This document shows, in pieces, positions 1 through 11,386 of a stretch of 64,000 nt of DNA. Positions within the stretch are counted from its first letter, which is position 1; each line of letters opens with the position of its first letter. Below the pieces are notes generated by a model. It saw only the letters and a program-made list of their open reading frames with translations, did no database searches and was not told where the DNA came from. The DNA comes from Diphasiastrum complanatum. Taxonomy: Eukaryota; Streptophyta; Lycopodiopsida; Lycopodiales; Lycopodiaceae. The stretch is from contig CM055107.1 of NCBI GenBank assembly GCA_029204225.1, positions 17,584,809 to 17,648,808 of the forward strand. The letters run 5' to 3'. The position numbers and the translations under genes are program-made.

Positions 1-326
1 TAGGATCTAATGGAATCTTCTTATCTTATCATCTAGAAGCTTATCCACACGTGTGAATGGTATCTTGACATGTGTGAGTAATAACTCATTCACATGGAAG
101 TCCAATCTATTTACATAAAGTTTGACCAATTTGACCATTTTCAAGATTACACTCAAAGGTCAATTTCACACTAGTGTAGATCAAGCTAAAATCAATCTAA
201 CTTTATAAAAGTGACTTATGTACATTCTTTTACAGGTGGGAATAGACTCCACATGTGTGAGATCCTATCAAGATCAATTAACTTGAGATTTACAAGGTAC
301 ATCAAGTTGGAAGTGATATTTTAATA
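1..326 (-). repeat. 3' LTR of Copia-A1 (partial)
   Basis: This follows the polypurine tract on the minus strand. The first LTR bases read TATTAAAAT rather than the TGTTAAAAATT of the copy at 45851-46521, so the terminal TG seems mutated. It contains two CACRYGTG-type palindromes (near 49-58 and 250-259), as in other family-A LTRs. Its far end lies outside the window. Confidence 0.65.
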
Positions 327-337
327 CTCCTCCTCAC
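327..337 (-). other. Polypurine tract of Copia-A1
   Basis: The minus strand reads GTGAGGAGGAG immediately before the LTR. The same GAGGAGGAG or AAGGAGGAG tract precedes the LTR in the other family-A copies. This is the expected primer site for plus-strand DNA synthesis. Confidence 0.7.
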
Positions 338-339
338 TT

Positions 340-1210
340 CTAACTTGGCAAGTCTAATGTACATCTATCTACAACTCCAAGAGCATCTCTTAACTTGAAA
401 AATGAATCTTTAGCCAAAGGTTTGGTTAAGATATCATCTATGCACTCGGATGATGAAGTTGAACCTCCTTGGATTGCAGCTTCTCCCTCATAAAGTGATG
501 AGCTAGAGTCAATATGCTTTGTTCTAGCATGGAAGATCGGATTGGTAGCAATTTGTTGAGAAGCTTGATTGTCACAATAGATGCAAGGGATCTCCTCGGC
601 CTTTAGCACTTGAAGCTCCACCAAAAGTCTTCTTAGCCATAGGAGTTCTTTGGTTGTTGAAGTCAATGCCTTGTACTCGGCTTCACAAGAGGAAAGAGAA
701 ATTGTATCTTGCTTTTTTGAAAGCCAAGATATCACTCCTCCACAAAGAAAAGTGACAAATGCACTTATGGATCTTCTATCCATCTTGTCTCCTGCAAAAT
801 CTGAATCCAAAAATACTCTCAAGTACAAGTTAGATCCTTGATAGAGAATGCCAAAAAATCTAGTAGAAGAGACATATCTAAGAACTCTCTTGGCACTTTT
901 CCAATGATGCATCAAAGGACCTTGCATATATTGACTTAACTTGCTTACACTATAACTCAAATCTGGTCTAGTGCCCATAGGGGTGTCAATCCACTTACAA
1001 TCTTTCATGCCAAACCTTTCAAGAATGGAAGTAGCATACTTTGATTGACTTATAGAAGTAAAATCACTACCTCTAGTAGCTTCTATTCCAAGTATGAACT
1101 TAGTAAGTCCTAGATCTACCATCTTGAATTCATTAGACAAGGAAGCTTTAACATTTCTTATGCCTTCACCATAATTTCCTGTCAATATGATATCATCAAC
1201 ATAAAGTACT
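340..1210 (-). pseudogene. Copia-A1 RT tail plus RNase H
   Basis: An open frame of 281 codons holds the RT thumb region (residues from SNEFKMVDLG on) and RNase H (DSDFAGDKMDRRS, SSCEAEYKAL, LTKPLAKDSFFKLRDALGV). Just upstream, out of that ORF, the minus strand encodes the RT catalytic box YVDDIILTGN (about 1186-1210). Two deletions are visible. About 25 residues are lost between DTPMGT and RPDLSY. Most of the RT palm is missing between the KGFLQTKDIDY stretch (upstream) and YVDD. The protein cannot be a working RT. Confidence 0.8.
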
Positions 1211-1857
1211 AAAATGATGAATAATCTATGTCTTTAGTTTGAAGAAACCCCTTACCAACCAATCTAGCTTTGTACTTACTTATAGATCCATCTTGATTGT
1301 ACTTTAATGTATAGATCCGCTTACATGCAAATGGATTTTTCCCATATGGAAGGTGTTCAAGATTCCAAGTTTGATTATCTATCAAAGAATGAAACTCTAC
1401 TTGCAATGCATCTCTCCAAACTTGTGATCTACTTGCATCTTCATAACATGATGGCTCTTTAAGCATTGTGGTTAGAAAAGAGTAAGAGGTAGAAGGAGTT
1501 GTGTCTTCCCTTTGCTTCCCTTTCTCAAAATATGTGAGCCTTGAAGGCTCGTCCTTGCTCTTTGTGGATCTTCTCGGCTCCTTTGGAACTTGATTTTGAT
1601 CTTTCAAAAGATCATTTTCAAGAGGCTCCTGCTTGGGTGTTGCAAGATCTTCATCACCTAAGAGATGCATTTGGAGACAACTTGTAACTTTGAGATTCAT
1701 CAAATAAGACAACCTTGCTAGCTTTTACTTTCCTTGAAATAGGATCAAATATCCTATATCCTTTGCTATTTTCACTATAGCCTACAAATATTCCTTTGAA
1801 GGAAGTGGCATCTTCTTTCCTTCTTGTTTCCAAAGGAATGTGGACATATACATCCAA
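1209..1857 (-). pseudogene. Copia-A1 integrase C-terminus, linker and RT start
   Basis: Two overlapping frames cover this stretch. The first (1654-1857) has the integrase C-terminal signature PLETRRKEDATSFKGIFVGY. The second (1209-1712) has the linker RRSTKSKDEPSRLTYFEKGK, followed by RT start residues (WRDALQVEF, TLKYNQDGSISKYKARL). A frameshift near 1660-1700 separates them. The frame ends at DIDYSSF, where the RT palm is deleted. Confidence 0.75.
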
Positions 1858-2850
1858 ACACTTTAAAATCTTTTACATTGGGCTTATTGCCAAACAAAGC
1901 TTGAAATGGTGAGATCCCACCAATAGCATTACTAAGAAGCCTATCACATAAGTGATTAGCGCAAGTTATGGCCTCCCACCAAAAAGTGATGGGTAGAGAT
2001 GAATCAAGTCTTCAAGACTTTGCACATTCACAAAGACTCCTATTTTTCCTCTTGACCACCCCATTTTGTTGGGGGGGGGTGTAAGGTCAAGTGAGCTCTC
2101 TCTTTATGCTATTTATCTCACAAAAGTCTCTCATCTTGTTGGAGATATACTCTCCTCCATTATCACATCTTAGAACTTTAATGCAAGAACTAGTTGCTTT
2201 TCCACTAGAGACTTAAACTTTACAAAAGCTTCATATACAAGGCTTTTCTTAGGCAATAATTCAATCCAAGTGTATCTAGTACAATCATCTATAAAGGTCA
2301 CATACATAAAAGCACCCCCATTACTTTCATGAGAAAAAGCATGTACATCCAAATGGATAAGATTTTAAGGTGAGGTAGATCTTGTTAAAGATCTCTTGTA
2401 GGAAGTCTTGTGTGACTTTGCAAGGCCACATGCCTCACACACTTTGCCACACTTCTTGAAAGCTTTTGGTAGGCCGAGAGCTAGCTCATTTGATTCCATG
2501 GATTCCATTGATTGAAGATTATGATGGCCCAATCTTTTCTGCCAAAGCTCCACTTGAGTCAACTCCTCCCTAACCATATTCGCACTTTCAATAGCCACAT
2601 TAGCATCCAACTTAAAGAGCCTTCCTTGCTTAATGCCACTAGTTATGCACTTATCATTTTTCAAATTGGAACACACTCCATTCTTGAAATGTACATGTAG
2701 TCGAATATTGTCAATTAATTGACCAACACTAAGCAAGTTTTTGTAATGGATGGAACATACAAAACATTATCAAGATCTATCCTCTTAGACGATCCTAAGC
2801 ATAATGGAATAGATCATATGCCATCTATCTTGCATTCTTGATCACTAGCA
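1858..2850 (-). pseudogene. Copia-A1 GAG-pre-integrase and integrase core, broken
   Basis: Frame 2365-2736 carries the GAG-pre-integrase zinc region (LWQKRLGHHNLQS and CEACGLAKSHK). Frame 2170-2352 continues into the integrase core (FIDDCTRYTWIELLPKKS). The stretch 1858-2169 still shows integrase-like codons in several frames (the revcomp of NGVVKRKNRSL-type residues near 2020-2080) with a run of nine G at about 2070. Coding similarity continues weakly to about 2850 in the protease-end region and then stops. Confidence 0.7.
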
Positions 2851-3453
2851 GTGTAGATTTATTTCTTAGAATCATTAAAATAGCTGTTCATATTCGTACA
2901 GATTAATTCATTGAAAATCAAAATTATCAAAAGCGTTTGAATAGTTAGCTCTCTCTCTTGAGCCTGCGAGCTTGAACACTCCTGAGCATTCTAGCTCACT
3001 TCTTAGAGTTGTTTTAGAGATTGCTATTGCGCTACTGCTCATCAGCATTGCGCATTAATTCAGACTTTCATTTTTAGCCGCTCAGAGATAGCATAGAGTA
3101 CACGGCTTCAATCCGCAACTTATTGTACTCATTTACTTCTGTTTCATTTTGAATCAATACTATTCTTTATTACGTTCAGTTTCGTCTCAGACTGTATGCG
3201 TTTCTTTATTTCTTCGCGACTAATTATTTTCGTGATAATCTTCAACGCTTAATTGTTTGGCTACGTAATCACTGTAGTACTGACGATTTCAAAGTTAGTT
3301 ACTATAAGTTCAAACGTGATTTTTATCACTATTGTCTTGTTTGAAATTGATAGGCGTAGTCATGCATTGGAAAGATGAAGATAGTTTATTCCGCCATGCA
3401 CAAAAGGTTTTCTTTTCGAGCTAGACCTATCTTTTGCATACCACTTTCCGACA
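2851..3453 (+). repeat. LTR-B copy 1 (solo or truncated Copia LTR)
   Basis: This matches, with divergence, the stretches 30384-30926 (same strand) and 26450-27088 (opposite strand). Shared landmarks are an AGCATTCTAGCT block, TTTGGCTACGTAATCAC and a terminal ATAGGCGTAGTCATGCATT...CATTCCGCC...CTTTCCGACA. The minus-strand copy is followed by a tRNA primer site, which identifies this repeat as a Copia LTR. Here no primer site follows the end at 3453, so it is a solo or truncated LTR. The exact left end is uncertain. Confidence 0.6.
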
Positions 3454-3552
3454 TAAAAGACCTTGTACAAGTTTAAATTATTTAGCTAAAATTATTGAAA
3501 ACAAGGTCATCTTATGTCTATTTTATATTAATTATTTTATTTAAATGATGCA

Positions 3553-4247
3553 GTCCTAGCCCAACTTATTATCAAGGTGTTGATGGACATGTGTCAACTT
3601 GTATGGATTCCTATGTACAATCTTCTCCGATCGGATTTGTTGAATCTCGTTTGTGTGCTGTCGATGAACTAGACAGACAAAAGATTGTACTACAAGCTGA
3701 TATTTCTGTTTTGAAAAGAGAATTGTCAACCATTGAACATAAATTGTATATGTTATGTGAGAACATTGACGTTCCACCTTTACAACAACCAGTATCAGAG
3801 GAAACATTCCAAATACGGCGACCCAGTTATAGTTATAGCAATTTGTTATTTCGTTGGCCTGTTATTCCAGGAAATTTTACGATGTTTAAAGAGACAATGT
3901 CAAACTTACAAGTCTTTGTTGACAAAGCCACACACTATTTAGATCCAGCTAGTCGACTTGCCGAATTCTATACTGGTTTTCTTATCAAATGGATTCCACG
4001 CAAGTTATTCAAGGGATGTCGTCCAAAAATACAAGATTGGTTTAATCCAAATATACTTTTAAAAGATGGAGTAGATATATTGTTATACATAAAAATCCAA
4101 AATTTACCAATTGAAAAACATGTACTATTTGAACGAATGGTGCAACAAAAATTCTTAGAAATTGTACATGAATGTTTAGGGCATTCGGGGGATCATTACT
4201 TCGAACGCATGGCTTTGTGTTACCGTGCATTACAAACAAGTATGTAA
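3553..4247 (+). CDS. Unknown 218-residue ORF, possible Helentron accessory protein
   Basis: From the ATG at 3591 the frame encodes 218 residues without a stop. It may extend upstream to 3553, where TGATGCAG resembles a splice acceptor and the frame stays open. Residues about 25-60 form a predicted heptad-like helix (DELDRQKIVLQADISVLKREL). The rest is mixed, with aromatic and charged residues and no motif I recognise. No signal peptide or membrane segment is evident. It is as AT-rich as the neighbouring Rep. It stays open for over 650 bp in AT-rich DNA, which suggests real or recent coding use. Function unknown. Confidence 0.45.
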
Positions 4248-6355
4248 AATAGAATGACATATAAATTTTAAACACGTTTGAAAATATTTGTTGCTTTGCA
4301 AGAATATTGCGTAACAATTTTTTTTTTCCAATAATTGATACTTGTGATTTTAAAACATTAAATATTTAAAATATTAGTTGTTTAAATAAAAGATCGCTTA
4401 TGTTTTTATATAAAAAAAAAGCCAGCTATTCAAGATGTGATCTGGTTAAAAACGTTCACATGTTGTCATAAAAAATCAAACAAACATTGAAAATGTTTTT
4501 TATTTTTTGCCAAAGTTAAATAGTATGTTGTTATAAACTACATGGCTAAATTGGGAGTCATTTTTTCACTTATAAATATTATACTCAAAATTTGTACCTT
4601 GTTTGTCATAGCAATACATTAAAAATAAATAAAAGAGCAGAAGGCATGTTTTGTGCAAATGCATGCCAAAAATAATAACTAGGTCAATTTGTTATAAGCT
4701 ATCAATTGTTTTTTGACAATTCCACTTCATATATTTGAAACCAAATTAGTCGCTTCATATATTTATAATTTAATCATGTATTGGTTTAGTTATTCACAAT
4801 CTAGTTTCAATTTGAACTTAAAAATATTTCGTACAATTTTAGACATTTATCCGTGTATTGTCTAACAAGTATTTCGATATTCAAAATGTTGAATGCTAAT
4901 GTGAATTCGTATATTTTGTAATATCTACATAAGAACTTGACATGCGACCATGGTGGAAAGAATTATGCCAAGTTCAATATTTGTTTTTATAAGTTTAAGA
5001 TTTGTAAAACCCCTCTTTTCATGTTCTCTTGATTTCCTATCATGCTCAAATACATATTATAGTAATTGTTTATATACATCATGATTTCTAGTTATAATAG
5101 CGAATACTATATCGAGACCAAATTAGCTTATTCTCCTAAACATAAACTCATGATGTCTTGGTTACGCGCACATTGTTATTACTATTTGTGTTGTACCAAA
5201 ACAAAACAAAAAAAAGTTTTATTCAATATTAACTTATACATATAGAATTTCAAACTTGTGCACATATGATGGTACATATAATTGGCAGTTTGTTAATACT
5301 ATACTACATATTTTGTTGTATAAAGTAAACCACTCGCACACATGTAATAATATATATGTTTGTTTATATATCCACCAATTTACATAACATATCTATATTT
5401 TATTGCAAATCTCAATATATATCTTTATTCATTTCGAATGTCCGACTTAAAATATTTTGTGATCACAGTAATCAAATAAAATCTAAAATGATTTTGATCA
5501 AGATATTTCTTTTGAGATTATAAAATACATTAAAGTTCCGTATTTTATTACCCATGCAATGAAATAGCAAATAAAAAACATGTGTATGAAAAGAAAGTTT
5601 CGAGCTACTTAATATTGATAGTTCTTAGATATGTAAACTATCTATACTTTATGTCTTTGTTCGTGTAACATGCAACGAAAGAAATATAAGGAGATCCAAT
5701 ACTAGAAATCGTATTCATATATTGAAATCGTACCCATATATTGATTTTGTAAATATCAACATATTTTTTTTTCTAAAAAATTGCTATGCTTGATTGCATC
5801 CAAAAAAAACTTCATTTCAAAAGATATTAATTACAAGTAATAGAAATACAAAAACATAGCTAGGCTACAAAAAATTATGGCTCTTTCAGCATTAATTTAT
5901 TGTTTATAATTTATTTACTTATGTCTAAAACTTATATATGTTTTTTATACATAAAATTATCAAACTAATAGTAGCTATACCACACATAGACAATTGAATA
6001 ATGTCATAATGGCAAAACGACGTGAGCAACAAGTTCCTGAGATGTCACTTGCGCCTTGCCAATTACAATCATTAACTTATCTGTAAACTGCGTTGCCATA
6101 GACTTTATTTCTAAAATTAACTTTTTACTTGCATGTGTGTACATTCTTCAAATTTTGTTTCTAACATTGTTGGTTAAATTGTATTTATTAGTGCACGTCC
6201 ATCTCCATGCAGAACTTAACACTAGTATCGTTCTTGATTTGTGTATATTTGTGTTAAACTGCATTTAATATGTACGTCCATATCTATGTGAACCTTAACA
6301 CTAACATGTTTTTTTTATTTATGCAAATTCGTATTCACAACTTGTTATCTTAACT
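4248..6355. other. AT-rich non-coding stretch
   Basis: About 2.1 kb of very AT-rich sequence with no ORF I can support. The 70-codon frame at 6056-6268 is hydrophobic low-complexity translation. Short near-repeats occur around 6181-6300: GTGCACGTCCATCTCCATG against GTACGTCCATATCTATG, each followed by AACCTTAACACTA-like text. A possible small first exon at 6009-6082 is discussed under rejected items. Confidence 0.4.
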
Positions 6356-7018
6356 TTGTTAAACTATTACATTATGAATGCCACACAATTCATATGTGAC
6401 CACGTGCCAAAAAAGTTTATAACAATGTTTCCAAATAACAATGATATATTCGTTACAATTTTATACATTACAAATTCTCATATATCTACAACCGAAGTAC
6501 GGAAAAATGTCATAGAACGATATCGTGAAGCATTGAACTTATCAAATACAGATGCAATGTGGTGGTATACAGATTACTTTCTAAACGGAACTTATCAAAT
6601 ACAATATACAACTATACAAGATTTCGAAGAATATTTGAATACAATTCAATATCAAAGTTCAATAACTATTACACATGATCCATTTTGTCTATTTTGGATA
6701 TGTACAACATCACAATGTACTACTCATATCGAACAATACAATCCTATTACTACACATATCACACGTTACAATATAGAAATATTAGCATCCACGTGTACCG
6801 CTCACATATTAATAGTAATGTCAAACCCAGTTCAAATATATCCATACGATGTACATCATGCTAATATAATCATTTCAAAATCTTGCAAAAAATTAAAACC
6901 CGGCTGGCCCACATCATTGTTATGTTCTGTTCAAAACCTTGTCCATAAATTCTCAACCAAATCGACAAAAAAATTACTTCAACGTGTTCTAACTGCATCC
7001 TGGGATATTATATACTGA
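6356..7018 (+). CDS. Unknown 220-residue ORF, possible Helentron accessory protein
   Basis: The frame is open for 220 codons. A second in-frame ATG at residue 7 (MNATQF) is an equally plausible start. It is rich in Thr, Ile, Tyr and His, with Cys residues scattered through the middle (FWICTTSQCTTHIEQY, ASTCTAH). The C-terminal 40 residues are basic (KSCKKLKPGW, KFSTKSTKKLLQR). I recognise no domain. It sits about 0.5 kb upstream of the Rep region on the same strand and has the same AT-rich codon use, so a link to the Helentron is likely but unproven. Confidence 0.45.
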   Translation: MLNYYIMNATQFICDHVPKKFITMFPNNNDIFVTILYITNSHISTTEVRKNVIERYREALNLSNTDAMWWYTDYFLNGTYQIQYTTIQDFEEYLNTIQYQSSITITHDPFCLFWICTTSQCTTHIEQYNPITTHITRYNIEILASTCTAHILIVMSNPVQIYPYDVHHANIIISKSCKKLKPGWPTSLLCSVQNLVHKFSTKSTKKLLQRVLTASWDIIY

Positions 7019-7536
7019 TAAAAGTATTATGTACCATATTCGCAAATTCAAAATGCTTACAATAACAAAAAACCAAAATGTTTCATTAAAAATATGTAAC
7101 AATCAAAAACAAAAAACACACAAGAAATAAGCAGTTTTGGACAAAAGACAAAATCGCACATTTACAAACACTAATACACGAAACGCCTGATGCGTCACTC
7201 ATGTACATAAAAACTAAGTTCAGTTCATTGAATCTGAATATTACATGCACACAAAAAGCTTACATGCTCGTATTACACGTTTACTAAATTAAAAAACCCA
7301 TTATACAAAAAATCCAAAACATATTATTACAAGTACACATGCATATACGAATCGCGTAAATGATTCTCCGATACATACTTGTATAAGTTGTGAATGTAAT
7401 TAATTTCTATTTCAATGTGCCGAACCTACTACTAGTGAATACCAATATATTTCAAACATGAAAACAATACCAACTGATATTATAGATAGACAAACAAAAT
7501 ATATCTGTAGGTCATGTAAAATGAGCATAAATAGAG
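7019..7536. other. AT-rich gap between accessory ORF and Rep
   Basis: No coding potential is seen. A minus-strand 73-codon frame at 7412-7633 is a shadow of AT-rich DNA. The Rep coding similarity starts near 7590. Confidence 0.4.
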
Positions 7537-8386
7537 ATGCAATTCCAAAATATTTCATTCCAACAAACATATCTATTAATAATGAACTACTTTCCAAAAA
7601 AAAAAGAAGGCATAGAAGAACATTTACTAGCACCTAGAATAGCATTTCTTCAAATTCGTGATCTTACATACGAAGGACAACAAGGTCTAACTAGTAGTAT
7701 TGTAAATGTTGTTGCTAATTTAAATCATGTACAACAAATATTGCCTCGTTTTATAGACAACGAAGCATCGTTAATAGTAGCGTTAAAAAAAAAACTCGAA
7801 TACAAAAGTAACTACATGGTTGGAAAAATAAGGCCATCAAAATTAATGACGTCTTCGAAAAGGTACATTAAATCATCCACCACTTACAGTTGTTGAAGTA
7901 CTATGTGATAGTAACATTGAAAATTTGTTACATTCAAATCTTGGCTTCAAAGATTTTTCGAATATACATACATCGCCAGATTACAAATCTAATTACAAAA
8001 AAAACATATTTGCTATAATTCGTCAACTTGGACCCCCAACATTTTTTGTAACTTTATCATGTGCTGAAACAAGATGGACACCATTAACAACTTGTTTGCA
8101 ATATCTGAACTCGAACATAGTACATCCATCCGATTACTCTAATGAAAATGCATATTTTAAAGCTCTTTTACGAATAGATCCAACTACATGTGCTAGGTAT
8201 TATGTAGCAAGAATTAATGCACTAAGATTATTGTTATCTAAAAACCCAACGATATTAGGAGATATTTCAGATTACTTTTTGTTACAGAATTTCAACACCA
8301 TGGAAGTCAACACAATCATGGATACGTTACAAGAACTTTCAATTAAATACCAAGATTGACAACTTGTAGTATTCGATGAAATATCC
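7537..8386 (+). pseudogene. Helentron Rep (HUH nickase) remnant, frameshifted
   Basis: The first frame (to about 7861) has a DUF6570-like segment: APRIAFLQIRDL, then GLTSSIVNVVANL, then ILPRFIDNEASLIVALKKKLEY. A one-base shift near 7860 moves to the frame used from 7862 on (TLNHPPLTVVEVL). That frame continues into a Helitron_like_N segment (AIIRQLGPPTFFVTLSCAE, ARYYVARINALRLLL). A second shift near 8280 hides the box EFQHHGSQHNHGY, whose H-N-H (8311-8319) is the metal-binding HUH pair of rolling-circle nickases. Directly after it the sequence jumps into the helicase, so the catalytic tyrosine region is gone. Confidence 0.8.
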
Positions 8387-9105
8387 TTGATTGGTCATAG
8401 AACATTCCAATTTGCAGATCAACGACTACGTGCAATCAAACATAAACCAGATGAGTTTTTTGGAGGCCTTGATGTCATTACATGTGGTGACATGTTCCAA
8501 GTTGGACCTGTATGTGATTCTTGGATATTTGAAATGAAATACAAAACAACAAATTTATCTGAAAAATCCTATTGGCACACATTACCCAAATGCTACAAAC
8601 TACTACAAACAATGCGTCAAGAAAATACAGATGTTATTGATGTGTTAAATAGACTACGTAAAACACAACACAACAAACTCGATTTGGATTGGTTAAATAG
8701 TTATTACTACATACTATATGTATCTCTACCAAATACACGTTACATATGTCAAACAAACAAAACTGTGCATGAATACAATAGAGAAGCTTTTGAAAATGTA
8801 GTTGGTAAAATATTGAATTTCCAATCTATCGACGTGCATTCTAATACATGCAGCAACAAAAATTCAATTCCTGATAAGCCTGCCCAAACTGCTGCACTCT
8901 TGAAAACAATACAAGTTAAAACTGGAATGCTCGTCAAAATTTGTGGCACAAATACTGATATTGATGATGGACTTGTTAATGGTGTAGATGGTATTTTCCA
9001 GACAAAAATAACAATTCAGGCAATCGACATTACATGGATTGAATTTTTTGATATAACAATAGGCATAAAGACAAAGTATGAACATGCTCATATATATGAA
9101 TTTTA
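8325..9105 (+). pseudogene. Helentron PIF1-type helicase, 5' half
   Basis: From about 8325 the frame reads LQELSIKYQD, a stop, then LVVFDEISLIG (Walker B, DExx) and ITCGDMFQVGPV (motif III). It continues with YKLLQTMRQENTDVI and later GMLVKICGTNTDIDDGLVNGV. Walker A (GxGKS) is absent because the preceding segment is deleted. The frame is cut at 9105 by Copia-A2 and resumes at 13684 in the same frame (HIYEF then YNINKT). The helicase would have unwound DNA during rolling-circle transposition. Confidence 0.85.
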
Positions 9106-9806
9106 TGTGAAGAATTGTTAAAGCTTGGCAAATCTAGCTTGATCGAAAACCATGTAGAATAGTATAAATTGTGTACACAAGTGGGCCCCGCATATGTGAG
9201 GCCATGATGCCACATGGGAAACCCATCCTAATGTAGGTTAGGTCAAGTCAAGAGAGTTGTTCATGTCTGTTTGGTGGACATCCCTACTTTATAGGACCTA
9301 CACCTAAGTTTAAGGTGAAAATTTGAACAACTAGCTACTTACCAAGCATAACTCTAGGATCTAGGCTAGGGTTTCATTTTAGGGCAAGAAGGGTGAGTTA
9401 ACTTCCTTATTACATGCTGGAAATCCACCTAACTTCAAGAAGGAAGTCGAATTTGCTATGTATTCCAAGCTCCCATAGTGAGAAGATAGAAAAGTTTTGG
9501 AGCTCATTGGCAATCTCAAGCTAGTTCACTATGTACATTGAGTTTTTGTGATCCAAATGAAACCAAATCAATTTTTACTTGTTTCTCAGGTTGAAGGCTG
9601 TACTATAGCTTGTAGTACACACGTGTGGGCTCGGATTTCAATGTTGATCAAGTCTTTTGATTGTTAATGCTTGTTGTTTGTCAAATTGCCAATCTATTTC
9701 AACTTTTTTGTGTCTAGTTTTTTGATAGATTGTTAAGCAAGCATCCAATCACTCTTGTGGATCTTTTGTAGATCCATTTATGGTCCTAAAGTACTATACT
9801 TTCACA
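9106..9806 (+). repeat. 5' LTR of Copia-A2
   Basis: It begins TGTGAAGAATTG and ends CTTTCACA, directly followed by the primer-binding site. It includes ACACACGTGTGG (about 9618), the palindromic motif shared by family-A LTRs. It would supply the promoter of the element, but I see no clear TATA box to assign. Confidence 0.95.
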
Positions 9807-9819
9807 TGGTATCAGAGCC
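9807..9819 (+). other. Primer-binding site (initiator Met tRNA)
   Basis: TGGTATCAGAGCC starts at the first base after the 5' LTR. It is complementary to the 3' end of plant initiator methionyl-tRNA, the usual primer for plant Copia reverse transcription. Confidence 0.95.
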
Positions 9820-10610
9820 AAGTACAATATCATAAGCCATTGATCAAAAGCAAATCCATTTTTAGCAAGTTTTGGTGCTAAAAACTAGTATTGAGAGGGC
9901 AAGCTAGAATCTTGATTTTGGTGAGGAGATTTGATCCCAAACTTGGTAGGGGTCCAAATCCGTACTGTCCATGTGTGGGCACCTCTGAACCTGCATTTAA
10001 TGCATGGTATTCATTTGATCCAAAGAAATTCAATTTGTGAGCTTTTGATATAATTTTTGGTGGAAATCTTAGGATAAGCTACCAAGATTGAGTGCCATTG
10101 ATTAGATTTGACTTAGGGTCATGAGATCTAATTAATATAGGCTGAAATCAGGTCCTCTAAACTTTTTTTATAGGTCTTGAAAGTACATCAAAAAGTGTGA
10201 AAGAGATTAAGTCATTTTTTTTGTCCAAAAATAGCCAAAATTGGCAAGATTTGATTGTATGTAGATTTCACATCATCTTATCTTCATTCCAACTTTGTGA
10301 GGGAGTGCTAGAACTGAGATTATAAGTCCATTTGTTGGATTAGAAATCTAATTTGTGTGAAATACTACAAAAGAGAGACCTTAGTGAGTTTCTAGAGACA
10401 ATCGAATCCATTTCTTGGCAAGATTTGTTTGAAAGTAGTTTTCACTTCATCTTATCTTCATTCCAGCTTTGTGAGGGAGTGATAGAACTATGATTATAAG
10501 TCCATTTGTTGGATTAGAAATCAAATTTGAGTGAAACACTACAAGTGTGAGACCTTTGTGAATTTCAAGTCAATCAAATCTATTTCTTGTTTGTAGAAGT
10601 CACTAGTAAG
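9820..10610 (+). other. Copia-A2 5' untranslated leader with an internal duplication
   Basis: This non-coding leader lies between primer site and gag. A block around 10252-10400 recurs at about 10425-10560. Shared text includes CATCTTATCTTCATTCCA, TTTGTGAGGGAGTG and ATTATAAGTCCATTTGTTG. It is an imperfect tandem duplication of about 175 bp. No ORF is supported. Confidence 0.6.
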
Positions 10611-11386
10611 ATGGGATCTGTTGGAGCATACCTTCTAGAATCTAGTGAGAGATTGAATTCTACAAATTATGCTATTTGGAAGGTTAGGATGGAGTCACTT
10701 TTGGTGCTCCAAGACCTTTATGAGTTTTTGATTGAAGATGAAGATGAACCTCTAGGTGCACATGAGTTACCTAGATACAAGAAGAGATCTAGGCTTGCAC
10801 TTCATTGTCTGAAGATGAATGTGAGCAATGATTTGTTGAGAGAAGTATCAGCATGTACTAGTGCTAAAGAGGCTTGGGAGTCTTTAAAATCAATCTATGA
10901 ATCTAGCAACACTTCTAGGATTCTCATGCTTAGGTATCAGATTTTGCAAAGCATGAAAAGAAGTGAAGAGAGTGCACATGATTATGTACTCAAGATCAAG
11001 TCTCTAAATAGGGAGTTGGCTTCAATTGGAGAGAAGATTCATGATGGAGAGCTTGTACAAATTGTCCTTAATGGTCTAAGAGATGACTTTGCAATTTGGT
11101 CCAAAGTTTTGCCATCCAAGACACTTTACCAACTATAGAAAAACTTCACAGTGTATTAGTGGCTGAAGAGTGTAGGATGCTCCATGCAAAATCTAGGATG
11201 AGTTCATTGTCTTTGCAGGATGGTGATGAGAAAGCCAATTTCTCATTCAAGGGCAAAAAGAAGACCAATGGAAAGAAGAAGCATCCAATGGAGGCCAAAG
11301 AAGAGGGTGATGCATCAAGCTCAAAGGACAAGTCAAAGCAGAAATGCTTCTTTTGTGGAAAGAAGGGGCATTATGCATCTGAATGC
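10611..11386 (+). pseudogene. Copia-A2 gag with zinc knuckle
   Basis: I start at MGSVGAYLLESSERL (10611), as in related copia gags. The frame also opens eight codons upstream. A UBN2-type gag core follows (NSTNYAIWKVRMESL, VSNDLLREVSACTSAKEAW). A one-base shift near 11100-11110 moves translation into the second frame (from 11096), which reads DTLPTIEKLHSVLVAEE. That frame has a Lys-rich stretch and the CCHC knuckle CFFCGKKGHYASEC at 11345-11386. Gag would form the particle shell and bind RNA. Confidence 0.85.

Larger units (their letters stand above)
1..2850 (-). mobile_element. Copia-A1: decayed Ty1/copia element, 3' part only
   Basis: The minus strand carries copia pol pieces in the expected order GAG-pre-integrase, integrase, RT and RNase H, followed by a polypurine tract and a 3' LTR that runs off the window start. 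Reading frames are broken many times. The 5' part (LTR, gag, protease) is missing; similarity fades near 2850, where an unrelated LTR (family B) begins. Its polypurine tract and protein match the other family-A copies here (9106-13678, 42470-45850, 45851-50508). Confidence 0.85.

Noticed and set aside
6009-6086. Possible small first exon (MAKRREQQVPEMSLAPC then a GTAAAC donor) for the 220-residue ORF
   Set aside because: It is attractive as a basic N-terminus, but no acceptor with matching phase could be chosen confidently in the AT-rich gap, so it is not annotated.
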